Shown in pieces: positions 55,839-64,000 of a DNA stretch of 64,000 nt. The notes below the pieces were generated by a model that worked only from the letters and a program-made list of their open reading frames with translations, was not told where the DNA came from and did not search any database. How positions within the stretch are numbered: position 1 is the first letter of the stretch; each line of letters begins with the position of its first letter. Source of the DNA: Alphaproteobacteria bacterium. Its GTDB lineage: Bacteria; Pseudomonadota; Alphaproteobacteria; JACAEB01. The position numbers were made by a program, and so were the translations under genes. The stretch covers positions 179,343-243,342 of the forward strand of contig JACKLE010000003.1 of NCBI GenBank assembly GCA_024236075.1, written 5' to 3'.

Positions 55839-57170
55839 ATGACCGAACCGCCGGTTAAGGACGAAATCGCAACAAGACCGACCGGTGTCGCATGCGGCGT
55901 CGAAGATGGCGTCCGCGGCCTCGCGGCTGACCTTAACCAACGCTGTTTCTGCATCACGCTTGACCGCGACGCGCTGGCCATCGCCATGCGCGATGCAGCG
56001 GGCGATACGGCCTTCTATGAGACTCACGTCGCGAGCCGCCAGCACCTTTTCTCGAATGTGCCCGTCTTCCTGGCGGATAACGAACGCCTCGCCATGCTCA
56101 CGATCGTACGCGCGATCGAGGAAACCGCTCGACTGCCCGCTTACAAAGACGCGGCCCTAGCCTGGGCGCCGGACTCGTCACGTTCGGATTTCGGGCCGAT
56201 GGGCGCAATGATGGGCTACGACTTCCATCTGGGAATTGGTTCGCCGCGCCTCATCGAGATCAACACCAATGCCGGCGGCGCGTTGCTGAACGCATTCAGC
56301 GCCCGCGCGCAGATCGCCTGCTGTCCGGAAGTCGAGGGCGCGAAGCAAGGATCGACTGTCGCCGGGTTCGATGCTGCGTTCGTTGCGATGTTTGAGTCTG
56401 AGTGGCGACGTCAGCGTGAGCGCGGACGCCCGGCCTGCATCGCCATCGTCGATGATGCGCCAACGGAGCAATACCTCTATCCCGAATTCGTTCTCGCCCG
56501 CCGATTGTTTGAGGCGCACGGAATTGAAGCCGTCATCGCCGACCCCGCGGATCTCACCTACCTCGATCGCGAATTGAGGTCCGGCGAGCGCCGCATCGAT
56601 CTTGTCTACAACCGGCTGGTCGATTTTGCGCTATCCGAGCCGCGTCACGCGGCGTTGCGACAGGCCTTTCTCGACGGCGCCGCAGTCGTTACGCCCAATC
56701 CCTACAATCACGCGCTTTTCGCTGACAAGCGCAACCTCACTCTGCTGGCCGATCAAACAAAGCTTCAGCGTTGGGGCCTTTCTTCCGAGATTGCTGAGGC
56801 GCTCTCCAGCTTGCCGCGCGCGGTTCTCGTGACGCCGGCGAACGCCGAGGCGCTGTGGGCTGATCGCAAGCGCTTGTTCTTCAAGCCGGCGTCCGGGCAT
56901 GGCGGCAAGGCGGTTTATCGCGGCGACAAGATCACCCGCTCGGTGTGGGCGGATATTCCAGGGGCGGATTATATCGCCCAGGAGTTCGTGCCGGCGGGCG
57001 AACGGCAGGTTTTGGTTGACGGCGCGCCGCTCCGTCGCAAAATGGACGTGCGCCTCTACACCTATGACGGTGAAATTCTGCTGGCCGCCGCGCGCCTCTA
57101 CCAGGGACAGACAACGAATTTCCGCACCGAAGGCGGCGGCTTTGCGCCGGTCTTTTTCATCGCCTCCTGA
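55839..57170 (+). CDS. ATP-grasp-like protein of unknown function
   Basis: The 443-residue protein has a central GYDFHLGIGSPRLIEINTNAGGALLNAF block near residue 130 and a C-terminal ATP-grasp-like lobe (RLFFKPASGHGGKAVYRGDK near 350, then DYIAQEFVPAGERQV and DVRLYTYDGEILLAAARLYQGQT). This indicates a carboxylate-amine ligase or related ATP enzyme; no substrate is evident. The ATG at 55839 has GGAGA upstream. It is 72 bases from the dioxygenase gene and probably in one transcript with it. Confidence 0.7.
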   Translation: MTEPPVKDEIATRPTGVACGVEDGVRGLAADLNQRCFCITLDRDALAIAMRDAAGDTAFYETHVASRQHLFSNVPVFLADNERLAMLTIVRAIEETARLPAYKDAALAWAPDSSRSDFGPMGAMMGYDFHLGIGSPRLIEINTNAGGALLNAFSARAQIACCPEVEGAKQGSTVAGFDAAFVAMFESEWRRQRERGRPACIAIVDDAPTEQYLYPEFVLARRLFEAHGIEAVIADPADLTYLDRELRSGERRIDLVYNRLVDFALSEPRHAALRQAFLDGAAVVTPNPYNHALFADKRNLTLLADQTKLQRWGLSSEIAEALSSLPRAVLVTPANAEALWADRKRLFFKPASGHGGKAVYRGDKITRSVWADIPGADYIAQEFVPAGERQVLVDGAPLRRKMDVRLYTYDGEILLAAARLYQGQTTNFRTEGGGFAPVFFIAS

Positions 57171-57242
57171 GCAGAGTGCGCCGGTCTCAGGCGCGGCGCG
57201 CAACGAACCGTCCGCGCTCCGCGCGCCCGACAAAAGCAAAGA

Positions 57243-58040
57243 TTGAAAGACCAGGCAGTGCAACCTACTCTCTATATTCCCCATGGCGGCGGTCCCTGTT
57301 TCTTCATGGACGATCCGCAAGCGATCTGGACAGGGATGGCGGCCTTCTTGCGCCGCTATCCCGAGCAGCTGCCCGCGCGGCCGAAAGCGATCATCGTCGT
57401 TTCCGCGCATTGGGAGACCAGGGGATTTATCTTCGGCGCCGCCGTGCGCCCGACGATGATCTATGACTATTCCGGCTTTCCGCCCCACACCTATCAATTG
57501 AACTATCCGATCGCCGGCGCCCCGGCGCTTGCCGCGCGGGCGGCGGCGTTACTGAGTTCCAAGGGACTCGAAGCCTCGATCGATGAGGCGCGCGGCATTG
57601 ATCATGGCCTCTTTATTCCGATGATGGTGTCTTTTCCGGAAGGCGACATTCCGATGATCGAAATGTCGGTTGAGAAGACCTTCGATCCGCAGCTTCATCT
57701 CGACGCCGGCAAGGCGCTCGCCCCGTTGCGCGCCGAAGGCGTTCTCATCGTCGGGTCAGGCATGAGTTTTCACAATATGCGCGGCTATGGCGATCCCCGC
57801 TTCACCGCGCCGTCAGAGGAATTCGATCAATGGCTCACGGCGGCGGCCAAGAGCGACCCCGACACGCGCGAGGCGCTGCTCGCTGCATGGAGAGACGCGC
57901 CCTCAGCGCGCCTTTCGCATCCGCGCGAGGAACATCTCTTGCCGCTCATGGTCGCTGCCGGCGCGTCGGGCGGCGAGGGCCGGCGTATTTATTCCGAGCG
58001 CGTCATGCAAACCGCGATTTCGGCGTTTCGGTTCGACTGA
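57243..58040 (+). CDS. Extradiol (LigB/DODA-type) dioxygenase family protein
   Basis: The 265-residue protein matches YgiD-like 4,5-DOPA extradiol dioxygenases. His14 (YIPHGGGPCFFMDD) and His56 (SAHWETRGF) are the metal ligands expected at these positions; GIDHGLFIPMMVSFPEGDIPMI near residue 118, GSGMSFHNMRG near 178 and PREEHLLPLMVA near 230 supply further conserved His. The start is a TTG (57243); a GTG at 57258 is another option. The enzyme cleaves catechol-type rings, and the substrate is open. Confidence 0.85.
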   Translation: MKDQAVQPTLYIPHGGGPCFFMDDPQAIWTGMAAFLRRYPEQLPARPKAIIVVSAHWETRGFIFGAAVRPTMIYDYSGFPPHTYQLNYPIAGAPALAARAAALLSSKGLEASIDEARGIDHGLFIPMMVSFPEGDIPMIEMSVEKTFDPQLHLDAGKALAPLRAEGVLIVGSGMSFHNMRGYGDPRFTAPSEEFDQWLTAAAKSDPDTREALLAAWRDAPSARLSHPREEHLLPLMVAAGASGGEGRRIYSERVMQTAISAFRFD

Positions 58041-58174
58041 GCGCATCCCCGACGCGCCGCCCCGCACGCTCCTAAAATTTACGGACATCACCGGTTACGA
58101 GCCGCGTCGCTGATCAAATAAGGCGCGCCGATACCGCGCCACCAGATGGCGGCACGCGATCATGGATCGTGCGG

Positions 58175-58831
58175 TCAGCAATGCGCGGTCAGGATCGAAA
58201 TCGACCCCGTCGCTGTCGGAATGACGCGCGCTTCCTCAACTCCTGCAAACCCGGCATCATTGATGAGCTCCGGCAATAAGCCGTCGGCATTCGGTTGCGT
58301 GTCATCGACGCCATCAAGGGACTGAACAGTCGCGCGGAAGAGGCGCCGCATCAATGCTGTGCGCTGGAGGCCGTAGTCGGCAATGACGAGGCGTCCTGCC
58401 GGTTGCATCGCGCGGCGCATCATCGACAGAAGGTCGCGCTTCCCTTCGAGCGGAACCTGATGAAACACCAGCGACGACGCGATGACATCGAACTGATCCT
58501 GCCCGGCAAGAAACGACTCAACGAGGAACCCCTCGTGAAATGCGACGCTCACGCCGGCTTTCGCCGCCTTTAATCGCGCGCGGCTGAGCACGTCCGGGTC
58601 AGGATCGATTCCATGGACATCCGCGCCTCGCCGCATGGCGGCGAGGCGCACGGCGAGCGAACCCGTGCCGCAACCGACATCCAGAAGACGTTCGCCATTC
58701 TTCAGATCAATCGCCTCGGCCAGCATTGTCCGCCAAGCATTTTCACGCGTCAGCAATGCGATCGCCGAGTCGTAAAGCGGCGTCAGCCAGCGCACGCCGA
58801 GCGCCGGCGTGTAGTCGGTGCGTCCGCTCAT
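58175..58831 (-). CDS. SAM-dependent methyltransferase coupled to the copper ATPase
   Basis: The 218-residue class I methyltransferase has the SAM-binding LLDVGCGTGSLAVRLA motif near residue 50, the acidic strand VHGIDPDPDVL and FDVIASSLVFHQVP near 115. It overlaps the ATPase gene by 4 bases (58828-58831), so the two are translationally coupled. The substrate is unknown; arsenic- or lipid-type methylation are possibilities, not shown. Confidence 0.85.
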   Translation of the reverse strand: MSGRTDYTPALGVRWLTPLYDSAIALLTRENAWRTMLAEAIDLKNGERLLDVGCGTGSLAVRLAAMRRGADVHGIDPDPDVLSRARLKAAKAGVSVAFHEGFLVESFLAGQDQFDVIASSLVFHQVPLEGKRDLLSMMRRAMQPAGRLVIADYGLQRTALMRRLFRATVQSLDGVDDTQPNADGLLPELINDAGFAGVEEARVIPTATGSISILTAHC

Positions 58832-61215
58832 AGTCGCACGCTCCTCAGCCTCAGGGCATTGCCGATGACGCTGACCGAACTCGCCGCCATCGCGGCGGCG
58901 GCGATGATCGGCGACAACAGCAGGCCGAACACCGGATAAAATACGCCAGCCGCGATCGGCACGCCCGCCGCGTTGTAGATGAACGCGAAAAAGAGATTCT
59001 GGCGGATGTTGCGCATCGTTGCGCGGCTCAGCGCGCGGGCGCGGACGATGCCGTTGAGGTCGCCTTTCAGAAGCGTGATCCCGGCGCTTTCAATCGCGAC
59101 GTCCGTTCCCGATCCCATGGCGATGCCGACATCGGCGGCGGCGAGCGCCGGCGCGTCATTGACCCCGTCGCCGGCCATGGCGACGACTGCGCCTTCCGAC
59201 TTCAGCCTCATCACGACAGCGGCTTTGCGGTCGGGCAAAACGTCAGCTTCGACATCATCGATGCCGAGCTTGCGCGCAACCGCCTCGGCAGTTTTGCGGT
59301 TGTCGCCGGTAAGCATGATGATCCGAAGCCCTGCTTCTTTCAGCGCGGCGAGCGCTTGCGGCGTCGTCGCTTTCACCGGATCGGCGATGCCGACCACCCC
59401 GGCCGCCTTGCCATCGACGCCGACAAAGATCGAGGTTGCGCCATCCGCGCGTAAGGCGTCGGCTTTAGCTTCGAGCGCGCTGACGTCGATGCCGCGTTCA
59501 TTCAGGAAATTGCTGTTGCCGATGATGACCACGCGGCCATCGACTGCGCCAAAGACGCCTTTCCCGACAGGAGAGTCGATGTCTCGCGGTTCCGACAACG
59601 TGAGCCCGCGATCCTTGGCCGCCGCAACAATCGCCCGTGCCAAGGGATGCTCGCTCGCGCGTTCGATGCTGGCGGCGAGGCGCAGCATGTCTTCTTCGGC
59701 AAAGCCTGCCGCGGGCGCCAGCGCCACAACCTTCGGCTTGCCTTCGGTCAAGGTTCCGGTTTTGTCGATGACGAGCGTATCGACCTTTTCCATGCGTTCG
59801 AGCGCTTCGGCGTTTTTGATAAGAACGCCCGTTTGCGCGCCGCGTCCGACCCCGACCATGATTGACATCGGTGTTGCGAGGCCGAGCGCGCAGGGGCACG
59901 CGATGATGAGGACCGCGACCGCAGCGATGAGGCCGTAGGCCATGGCGGGCGAGGGGCCGACCAGCGACCAGGCGATGAAAGCGGCGATAGCGGCGGCGAT
60001 GACAACCGGAACGAACCATCCGGAAACTTGATCGGCAAGGCGCTGGATCGGCGCGCGGCTGCGCTGCGCGTCGGCGACCATGTGAACAATGCGCGACAGC
60101 AGCGTGTCGGCGCCGACCTTTTCCGCGCGCATCACAAGACCGCCTGTCTGATTGATGGTGCCGCCGATGAGCTTGGCGCCGGGCTCCTTGGTCACCGGCA
60201 TCGATTCGCCGGTCACCATGCTTTCATCGATCGCGCTGCGGCCTTCAAGCACGACACCGTCGACTGGAACCTTTTCGCCAGGGCGGACCCGTAGCCGGTC
60301 GCCGACAGCGACCGTGTCGAGCGAGATCTCTTCGTCAGTTCCATCGGCGAGAATACGGCGCGCGAGGGTTGGCGCCATATTGAGGAGCGCGCGGATCGCG
60401 CCGCTTGTCGATTCGCGCGCGCGAAGCTCCAGCACCTGGCCGAGAAGGACAAGGACGGTTATGACCGCCGCCGCTTCGAAATAGACAGCGACGGTTCCGT
60501 GCGCTGTGCGGAATTCCGCTGGAAACATTGAGGGCGCAAGAGTGCCGATGACGCTGTAGCCCCAAGCGACGCCAGTTCCCATCGCGATCAGCGTGAACAT
60601 GTTGAGGCTCTTGTTGACGATCGAGGCCCACGCGCGCTCGAAAAACGGCCAGCCGGCCCACAACACGACCGGCGTCGCCAGCGCCATTTGCAGCCACGGA
60701 TTGATCCGTACCGGGATAAGCCGGTCGAGGCCTAAGAAATGCGCGCCCATCTCGAGGACGAGAACCGGGATCGCCAGCGCCGCGCCGATCCAGAAGCGTC
60801 GCGTCATGTCGGCGAGTTCGGCGTTTGGCCCTGCGGCCGCGGACGGCGTCATGGGTTCGAGCGCCATGCCGCAGATCGGACAGGACCCGGGACCGTCGCG
60901 AACGATCTCCGGGTGCATCGGGCAAGTCCATTGCGCGCCGCCCTTTGCTGCGCCCTCAGCGTTCATTGGCGCATGGTGCTGCACTGGCGGAGCCGCATGC
61001 GCCGCGTGGTCATGGTTGTGATGACGCGTCTGCGGCGCGTCAGCGTAGCGCTCGGGATAGGCCTCGAACTTCGTTTTGCAGCCGGCGCTGCAGAACAGGA
61101 TCTCCGCGCCGTCAAGGCGCGTCCGGTGCGGCGTGTCCGGCTTCGGGATCATCCCGCAGACCGGATCGACGGCGTCGGTTCGGGCGGATGCGTCGGAAAG
61201 GATCGTGGTGGACAT
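58828..61215 (-). CDS. copA: Copper-translocating P1B-type ATPase with N-terminal YHS and metal-binding domains
   Basis: The 795-residue membrane pump exports Cu(I). In order it has a YHS domain (about 16-58, DPVCGM ... FCSAGCKTKFEAYPERY), a His-rich linker, and a heavy-metal-binding domain (about 94-121, WTCPMHPEIVRDGPGSCPICGM). After these come TGES near 333, the CPC motif IACPCALG near 440, phosphorylation DKTGT near 482, the SEHPLA signature of P1B pumps and GDGVND near 681. The classical CXXC ferredoxin-like domain is absent, replaced by the two domains listed. A palindromic operator-like site lies upstream. Confidence 0.93.
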   Translation of the reverse strand: MSTTILSDASARTDAVDPVCGMIPKPDTPHRTRLDGAEILFCSAGCKTKFEAYPERYADAPQTRHHNHDHAAHAAPPVQHHAPMNAEGAAKGGAQWTCPMHPEIVRDGPGSCPICGMALEPMTPSAAAGPNAELADMTRRFWIGAALAIPVLVLEMGAHFLGLDRLIPVRINPWLQMALATPVVLWAGWPFFERAWASIVNKSLNMFTLIAMGTGVAWGYSVIGTLAPSMFPAEFRTAHGTVAVYFEAAAVITVLVLLGQVLELRARESTSGAIRALLNMAPTLARRILADGTDEEISLDTVAVGDRLRVRPGEKVPVDGVVLEGRSAIDESMVTGESMPVTKEPGAKLIGGTINQTGGLVMRAEKVGADTLLSRIVHMVADAQRSRAPIQRLADQVSGWFVPVVIAAAIAAFIAWSLVGPSPAMAYGLIAAVAVLIIACPCALGLATPMSIMVGVGRGAQTGVLIKNAEALERMEKVDTLVIDKTGTLTEGKPKVVALAPAAGFAEEDMLRLAASIERASEHPLARAIVAAAKDRGLTLSEPRDIDSPVGKGVFGAVDGRVVIIGNSNFLNERGIDVSALEAKADALRADGATSIFVGVDGKAAGVVGIADPVKATTPQALAALKEAGLRIIMLTGDNRKTAEAVARKLGIDDVEADVLPDRKAAVVMRLKSEGAVVAMAGDGVNDAPALAAADVGIAMGSGTDVAIESAGITLLKGDLNGIVRARALSRATMRNIRQNLFFAFIYNAAGVPIAAGVFYPVFGLLLSPIIAAAAMAASSVSVIGNALRLRSVRL

Positions 61216-61275
61216 GAGGCCTCCTCCTGTTCAGAGAGCGCCTCCCACATATACCCCTAGCCCGTATAACGTCAA

Positions 61276-61294
61276 GTACCCACAGGGGGTATAC
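61276..61294. promoter_or_regulatory. CsoR-like palindromic site upstream of the copper ATPase
   Basis: GTACCCACAGGGGGTATAC contains TACCC-N5-GGGTA, as in operators of CsoR/RcnR-type copper and nickel repressors. A related ATATACCCCTAG lies at 61249-61260. They are between the ATPase start (61215) and the NTF2-like gene. No csoR gene is in the window. Confidence 0.5.
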
Positions 61295-61310
61295 GCGCCG
61301 CCCTCCGCGA

Positions 61311-61763
61311 TTAATGGTCGCCATGCTCTTCAATCTTCGCCGACGACCAGTGGATATGAACGATCCGCCAGTCATCGCCGGACTTCTGCAATGTCATCGT
61401 CTCCATCAGGCGGCTATGGACCGGCTTTTCACGATAGGTCCCCTTTGAAACCGCCTCGGTGACAACGGTCGCGAGCGAGCCGCCCTCGAAAATGCGGCGG
61501 TCCTTGATCGTGGTTGATACCGCTTTCGAAAACGCCATGTCGGCCGGCATGTGGTGGCCTGCATATTCAGCAAACGAGCGCTCCGCGCCGCCGCTCTCGG
61601 CGATGAACACGTCGGGCGCCAGCAGGTTTTCGAGCGCTGCGGCGTCTCCGGCTTTCAGCGCTGCACCGAAGGCGTCGACGACGGAAGCCGGCGTCGCGGC
61701 GCCGGCGGCGAACGCCGGCGAGGCGAACACCAGCGCAGCGACGGCAATGGAAACGAGCTTCAT
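61311..61763 (-). CDS. Exported NTF2/SnoaL-like protein
   Basis: The 150-residue protein has a signal peptide (LVSIAVAALVFASPAFAA, cleavage near residue 20) and an NTF2-like cone fold: VVDAFGAALKAGDAAALENLLAPDVFIAES, then LMETMTLQKSGDDWRIVHIHWSS. A His-rich end (HIHWSS ... EEHGDH) could bind metal. It is 9 bases after copD on the same strand and probably the last gene of the copABCD-type operon. Confidence 0.75.
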   Translation of the reverse strand: MKLVSIAVAALVFASPAFAAGAATPASVVDAFGAALKAGDAAALENLLAPDVFIAESGGAERSFAEYAGHHMPADMAFSKAVSTTIKDRRIFEGGSLATVVTEAVSKGTYREKPVHSRLMETMTLQKSGDDWRIVHIHWSSAKIEEHGDH

Positions 61764-61772
61764 GAGATTCTC

Positions 61773-62597
61773 CTATTCGTTGGGACCGGTGAACGACGTT
61801 GCGGACGCAATCAACAAAAGCACGCCAAAGAAAAGAACGGCATCGATGCGCAGCGTCGTGCGCAATGCCTTGCGCCCCGACGCCGGCGCGGTCGCGAGCC
61901 TTTTCGTAACGACGCTCATGTTCAAGGCGCCCAGTCCGAGAATCGCGCAAGCGAGCGCGAGCTTGCCGAGCAACAGGCGGCCGTAAAGCGAGGAGATAAC
62001 CCCGTCGACGCCGCCGCCAATGCGCCACAACAGCCATACGCCAGAGATGAAAAGCGGGGGAACAATGACCACGGCGACGCGGCTGAACATCCGTGTCCGG
62101 CGGAGCGCGTCGTCGTCCGGTTCAGCGTTTCGGGGCCAGAGAGTCCAAGGCGCGGCGAACCAGAACGCCGCGATCAGCGCGTGCAGCATGACCGCATAGG
62201 GCGCGACGCCTGGCGCCTCGAGCCCGGCGCTGTGCCCCGCTAGACCAAAACCGCCAGCGATAGCGAGCGCCGCCGCGATTGCGACAGTACGAGACGCCGA
62301 TAGTGATGAAATGAAAAGCAGCCCAGCGCCGGCGAGAAACGCCGTCGTCTGGTTGCCGATGCCCATCCATGTCCATTGGAACTGATCGGTTGAAAAGGCG
62401 GCGGCGAAGGAGCCGCCCATTTGCGCGTGAACAACCAGCACGCGCAGGAGCGCTGCGGCAGCGACAGCGCCCCCGAGCCACAGAAATAGCCGCCGGTTCG
62501 AAGCGATCCCGAACGCGTGATGCAAGCTGGCGCCGGCGCCGCCAAGCATTGCGGCGTACAGCAGCAGCTTCGCGGCAAGGGCGGCGGCCTCAAGCAT
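61773..62597 (-). CDS. copD: Copper resistance protein CopD family membrane protein
   Basis: The 274-residue protein has eight hydrophobic segments. Its CopD pattern includes MLGGAGASLHHAFGI near residue 18, MLHALIAAFWFAAPWTLWP near 137 and FSRVAVVIVPPLFISGVWLLWRIG near 172. CopD works with periplasmic CopC in copper uptake or delivery. It begins 3 bases after copC ends. Confidence 0.87.
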   Translation of the reverse strand: MLEAAALAAKLLLYAAMLGGAGASLHHAFGIASNRRLFLWLGGAVAAAALLRVLVVHAQMGGSFAAAFSTDQFQWTWMGIGNQTTAFLAGAGLLFISSLSASRTVAIAAALAIAGGFGLAGHSAGLEAPGVAPYAVMLHALIAAFWFAAPWTLWPRNAEPDDDALRRTRMFSRVAVVIVPPLFISGVWLLWRIGGGVDGVISSLYGRLLLGKLALACAILGLGALNMSVVTKRLATAPASGRKALRTTLRIDAVLFFGVLLLIASATSFTGPNE

Positions 62598-62600
62598 GGC

Positions 62601-62984
62601 TCAAGGCGCTTTGGGCGCGGCGAGGGTGAAGCGGATCTCGCTTGCCATGCCATGACCGTCTTTCGAGATCGTTCGCCACTTCGCGACATAGGCGCCGGGC
62701 GCAAGGCGCGGCAGCGGGATGTCGAACTTCGCGTGCATGCCCTTCGGCGGCGCGTAGTCGAGCGCGACGGGTTCGCCCTTAACGGCCTCGCCTTTGTCGG
62801 TCTCAATCGCAAAGGAAGCGAGGCCGACCGGCTGGCTAAATTCGATTACGAAGGTCTGCGGCAATGTTTCGATGATCGCGCCAGCGGCGATATTGGACGC
62901 CTTGAGGCTCACATGGGCGAAGGCGACGCCTAGCAGGGCGGCGACAGCAAAGAGAAATCCCGTTTTCCATTTCATGAAGCGCAT
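62601..62984 (-). CDS. copC: Periplasmic copper-binding protein CopC
   Basis: The 127-residue protein has a signal peptide ending at VAFA, so the mature chain starts with His (HVSLKASNIAAG), the N-terminal copper ligand of CopC. The CopC beta-sandwich follows: FVIEFSQPVGLASF, PRLAPGAYVAKWRTISKDGHGMASEIRF, with His in DGHGM as the second ligand region. I chose ATG 62984 with GGAGAA upstream; ATGs at 62996 and 62975 are also possible. Confidence 0.88.
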   Translation of the reverse strand: MRFMKWKTGFLFAVAALLGVAFAHVSLKASNIAAGAIIETLPQTFVIEFSQPVGLASFAIETDKGEAVKGEPVALDYAPPKGMHAKFDIPLPRLAPGAYVAKWRTISKDGHGMASEIRFTLAAPKAP

Positions 62985-63030
62985 GCGTTTCTCCATTCCA
63001 ATAATTGATCCTCGGTCCTGAACGCCATCG

Positions 63031-63831
63031 TCAAAACCAAAGCCTGACGCCCGCGACCAAAGACACCGCCCCCGGATTATCGCCGGCCGCCCGCGCGAAG
63101 TCCGCCGTGTCGCCGACCGACCGTTCCCAATTGACGCCGACATAGGGCGCCAATTCGCGCTTGATTTCGTAGCGAAGTCGAAGCCCCAGTTCGGCGGTCG
63201 ACAGACCCGATCCTATTCCGAGAGCTGCAACATCCTGCGCCGCGAAATTCAGCTCCGAGCGCGGCTGCGCAATGAGACGCTGCGTGATGAGGAGATCGTA
63301 CTCGGCCTCAATGCGCGCCGAAACGTCGCCGTGGCCGCTGACGAAGATGGCGGCGTCGATCTCGAACCAGTAAGGCGCCAGTCCCTGCACGCCGATGACG
63401 CCAAAGGTCCGCTCGGCGCCGCTCTGGAAGTCGTGACGCACGCCCGCCTGAACATCGAAATAGCGGGCGATCGGGCGCGACCACAGCGCTTGCAGCTCCG
63501 CTTCTTCAAAGCGGTCCGCGCTGAAATCATATTCGATCTCGGATTTGATCCAGACGCGGTTGCTGTCGCTTCCCCACCAGCCCTGACCGTCGAATAACAG
63601 CGCCGGCGATCCGTCATTGGACTGATATTCGAGGCGGTCGGCGAGCACGTAATATGATACGCCCGCTCCGTGCTCCTTGCGCACGGCAGCGCGCGACGCC
63701 GCGAGCGCCTTTGGATCCCAGTAGGCCGCAGCCTGTTCGCCCGCGGCAAGCGGCTCTTGCGCGAAAGAGGCGCTCGCGCTTGCCGCGACCGCCATCAGGC
63801 TGAGCGCAATGATCGTGGGGGCGTTCGTCAC
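63031..63831 (-). CDS. copB: Copper resistance protein CopB, outer membrane
   Basis: The 266-residue outer-membrane protein has a signal peptide (LMAVAASASASFAQEP, cleavage near residue 25). The CopB beta-barrel region includes VLADRLEYQSNDGSPALLFDGQGWWGSD, ELQALWSRPIARYFDVQAGVRHDF and a C-terminal Phe (VAGVRLWF). The His/Met-rich N-terminal section seen in other CopB proteins is missing. It begins with GTG overlapping the multicopper oxidase stop by 4 bases. Confidence 0.88.
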   Translation of the reverse strand: MTNAPTIIALSLMAVAASASASFAQEPLAAGEQAAAYWDPKALAASRAAVRKEHGAGVSYYVLADRLEYQSNDGSPALLFDGQGWWGSDSNRVWIKSEIEYDFSADRFEEAELQALWSRPIARYFDVQAGVRHDFQSGAERTFGVIGVQGLAPYWFEIDAAIFVSGHGDVSARIEAEYDLLITQRLIAQPRSELNFAAQDVAALGIGSGLSTAELGLRLRYEIKRELAPYVGVNWERSVGDTADFARAAGDNPGAVSLVAGVRLWF

Positions 63832-64000
63832 TGATGCCCCCCGTGATCATCCGCGCGATCGCCCACCGGCGTAGCAACCGGCGACGGCGCCGTAGCGCGT
63901 TCGTCGGTCGCACCGAACATCGCCGTCTTGCGCGGCATGACGGAGACGACCTGCATCATGCCGGCGTGCATGTGGAACAGGAGGTGGCAGTGGAACGCCC
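63828..64000 (-). CDS. Copper resistance multicopper oxidase (CopA/PcoA type), C-terminal end
   Basis: The reverse frame enters from beyond the window and ends at 63828. It shows the HCHLLFHMHAGMM motif, the T1/T3 copper ligands at the end of multicopper oxidases, then a His-containing tail ending HGGHQ. It is the first gene of the copABCD operon, and only the last 57 codons are visible. Confidence 0.85.
   Translation of the reverse strand, partial: AFHCHLLFHMHAGMMQVVSVMPRKTAMFGATDERATAPSPVATPVGDRADDHGGHQ

Overview
The window is high-GC DNA from an alphaproteobacterium, probably of the Hyphomicrobiales (Rhizobiales). The evidence is the order tig-clpP-clpX-lon-HU with typical alphaproteobacterial sequences, a sigF-nrsF pair, NnrU and NnrS, and FNR/Dnr-type boxes. 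Genus cannot be settled from sequence alone. Base composition and gene content divide the window into a conserved chromosomal block followed by several acquired blocks.

(1) 1-11.2 kb, core chromosome: the end of an SCP2-type thiolase, a histidine phosphatase, the NAD(P)HX repair enzyme nnr, a tautomerase, tRNA-Leu(UAG), then the protein quality-control set tig, clpP, clpX, lon and the nucleoid protein HU, ending at tRNA-Val(UAC). The trigger factor has an unusual His/Asp tail. A perfect 32-bp inverted repeat lies after tRNA-Leu, and a 22-bp perfect palindrome lies between lon and HU.

(2) 11.2-16.3 kb, island remnant: right after tRNA-Val the DNA becomes AT-richer and holds a LysR regulator, an XRE regulator and orphan hypothetical genes. 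It ends at a degenerate tRNA-Gly(UCC) sequence whose 3' half is intact, a likely attachment-site scar. The next gene, a double SnoaL protein, looks truncated at its start.

(3) 17.5-42.1 kb, nitrate-respiration island: tauE, nnrU, moaD, moaE, moaB, moaC, moeA, a B12-dependent ribonucleotide reductase (nrdJ), nnrS, moaA, a Crp/Fnr regulator, a fused double NarK transporter, narGHJ, a porin-like gene, narI, a parvulin, a hemerythrin, a beta carbonic anhydrase and mobA. It encodes nitrate uptake, nitrate-to-nitrite reduction, molybdopterin cofactor supply and an RNR that needs no oxygen. Perfect FNR/Dnr boxes precede nrdJ, moaA and narK, so the adjacent Crp/Fnr protein probably runs the island. 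No nitrite, NO or N2O reductase is present here.

(4) 42.1-49.5 kb, scar and copper-buffering cluster: a truncated IS5-family element replaces the 3' end of a DUF3179 gene. It is followed by an AhpD-like protein, a DoxX-like protein, a metallo-beta-lactamase-fold protein, and a bufferin operon (bufA, a small NrtS-like gene, bufB, bufC, doxX) beside sigF-nrsF. Both bufA and sigF carry the same promoter pattern, GTAACG-N16-CGAA.

(5) 49.7-55.6 kb, plasmid/ICE-like backbone: a DUF932 gene split by one amber codon, a ParB-domain protein, a Toprim protein and a DUF2493 protein. The DUF932 and ParB genes share a 58-nt leader with a hairpin whose pairs appear to covary.

(6) 55.8-64 kb: an ATP-grasp-like protein and an extradiol dioxygenase, then a reverse-strand copper-resistance cluster (multicopper oxidase, copB, copC, copD, an NTF2-like protein, a copper P1B-ATPase and a methyltransferase). 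With block 4 this gives two independent copper-defence systems on either side of the plasmid-like module.
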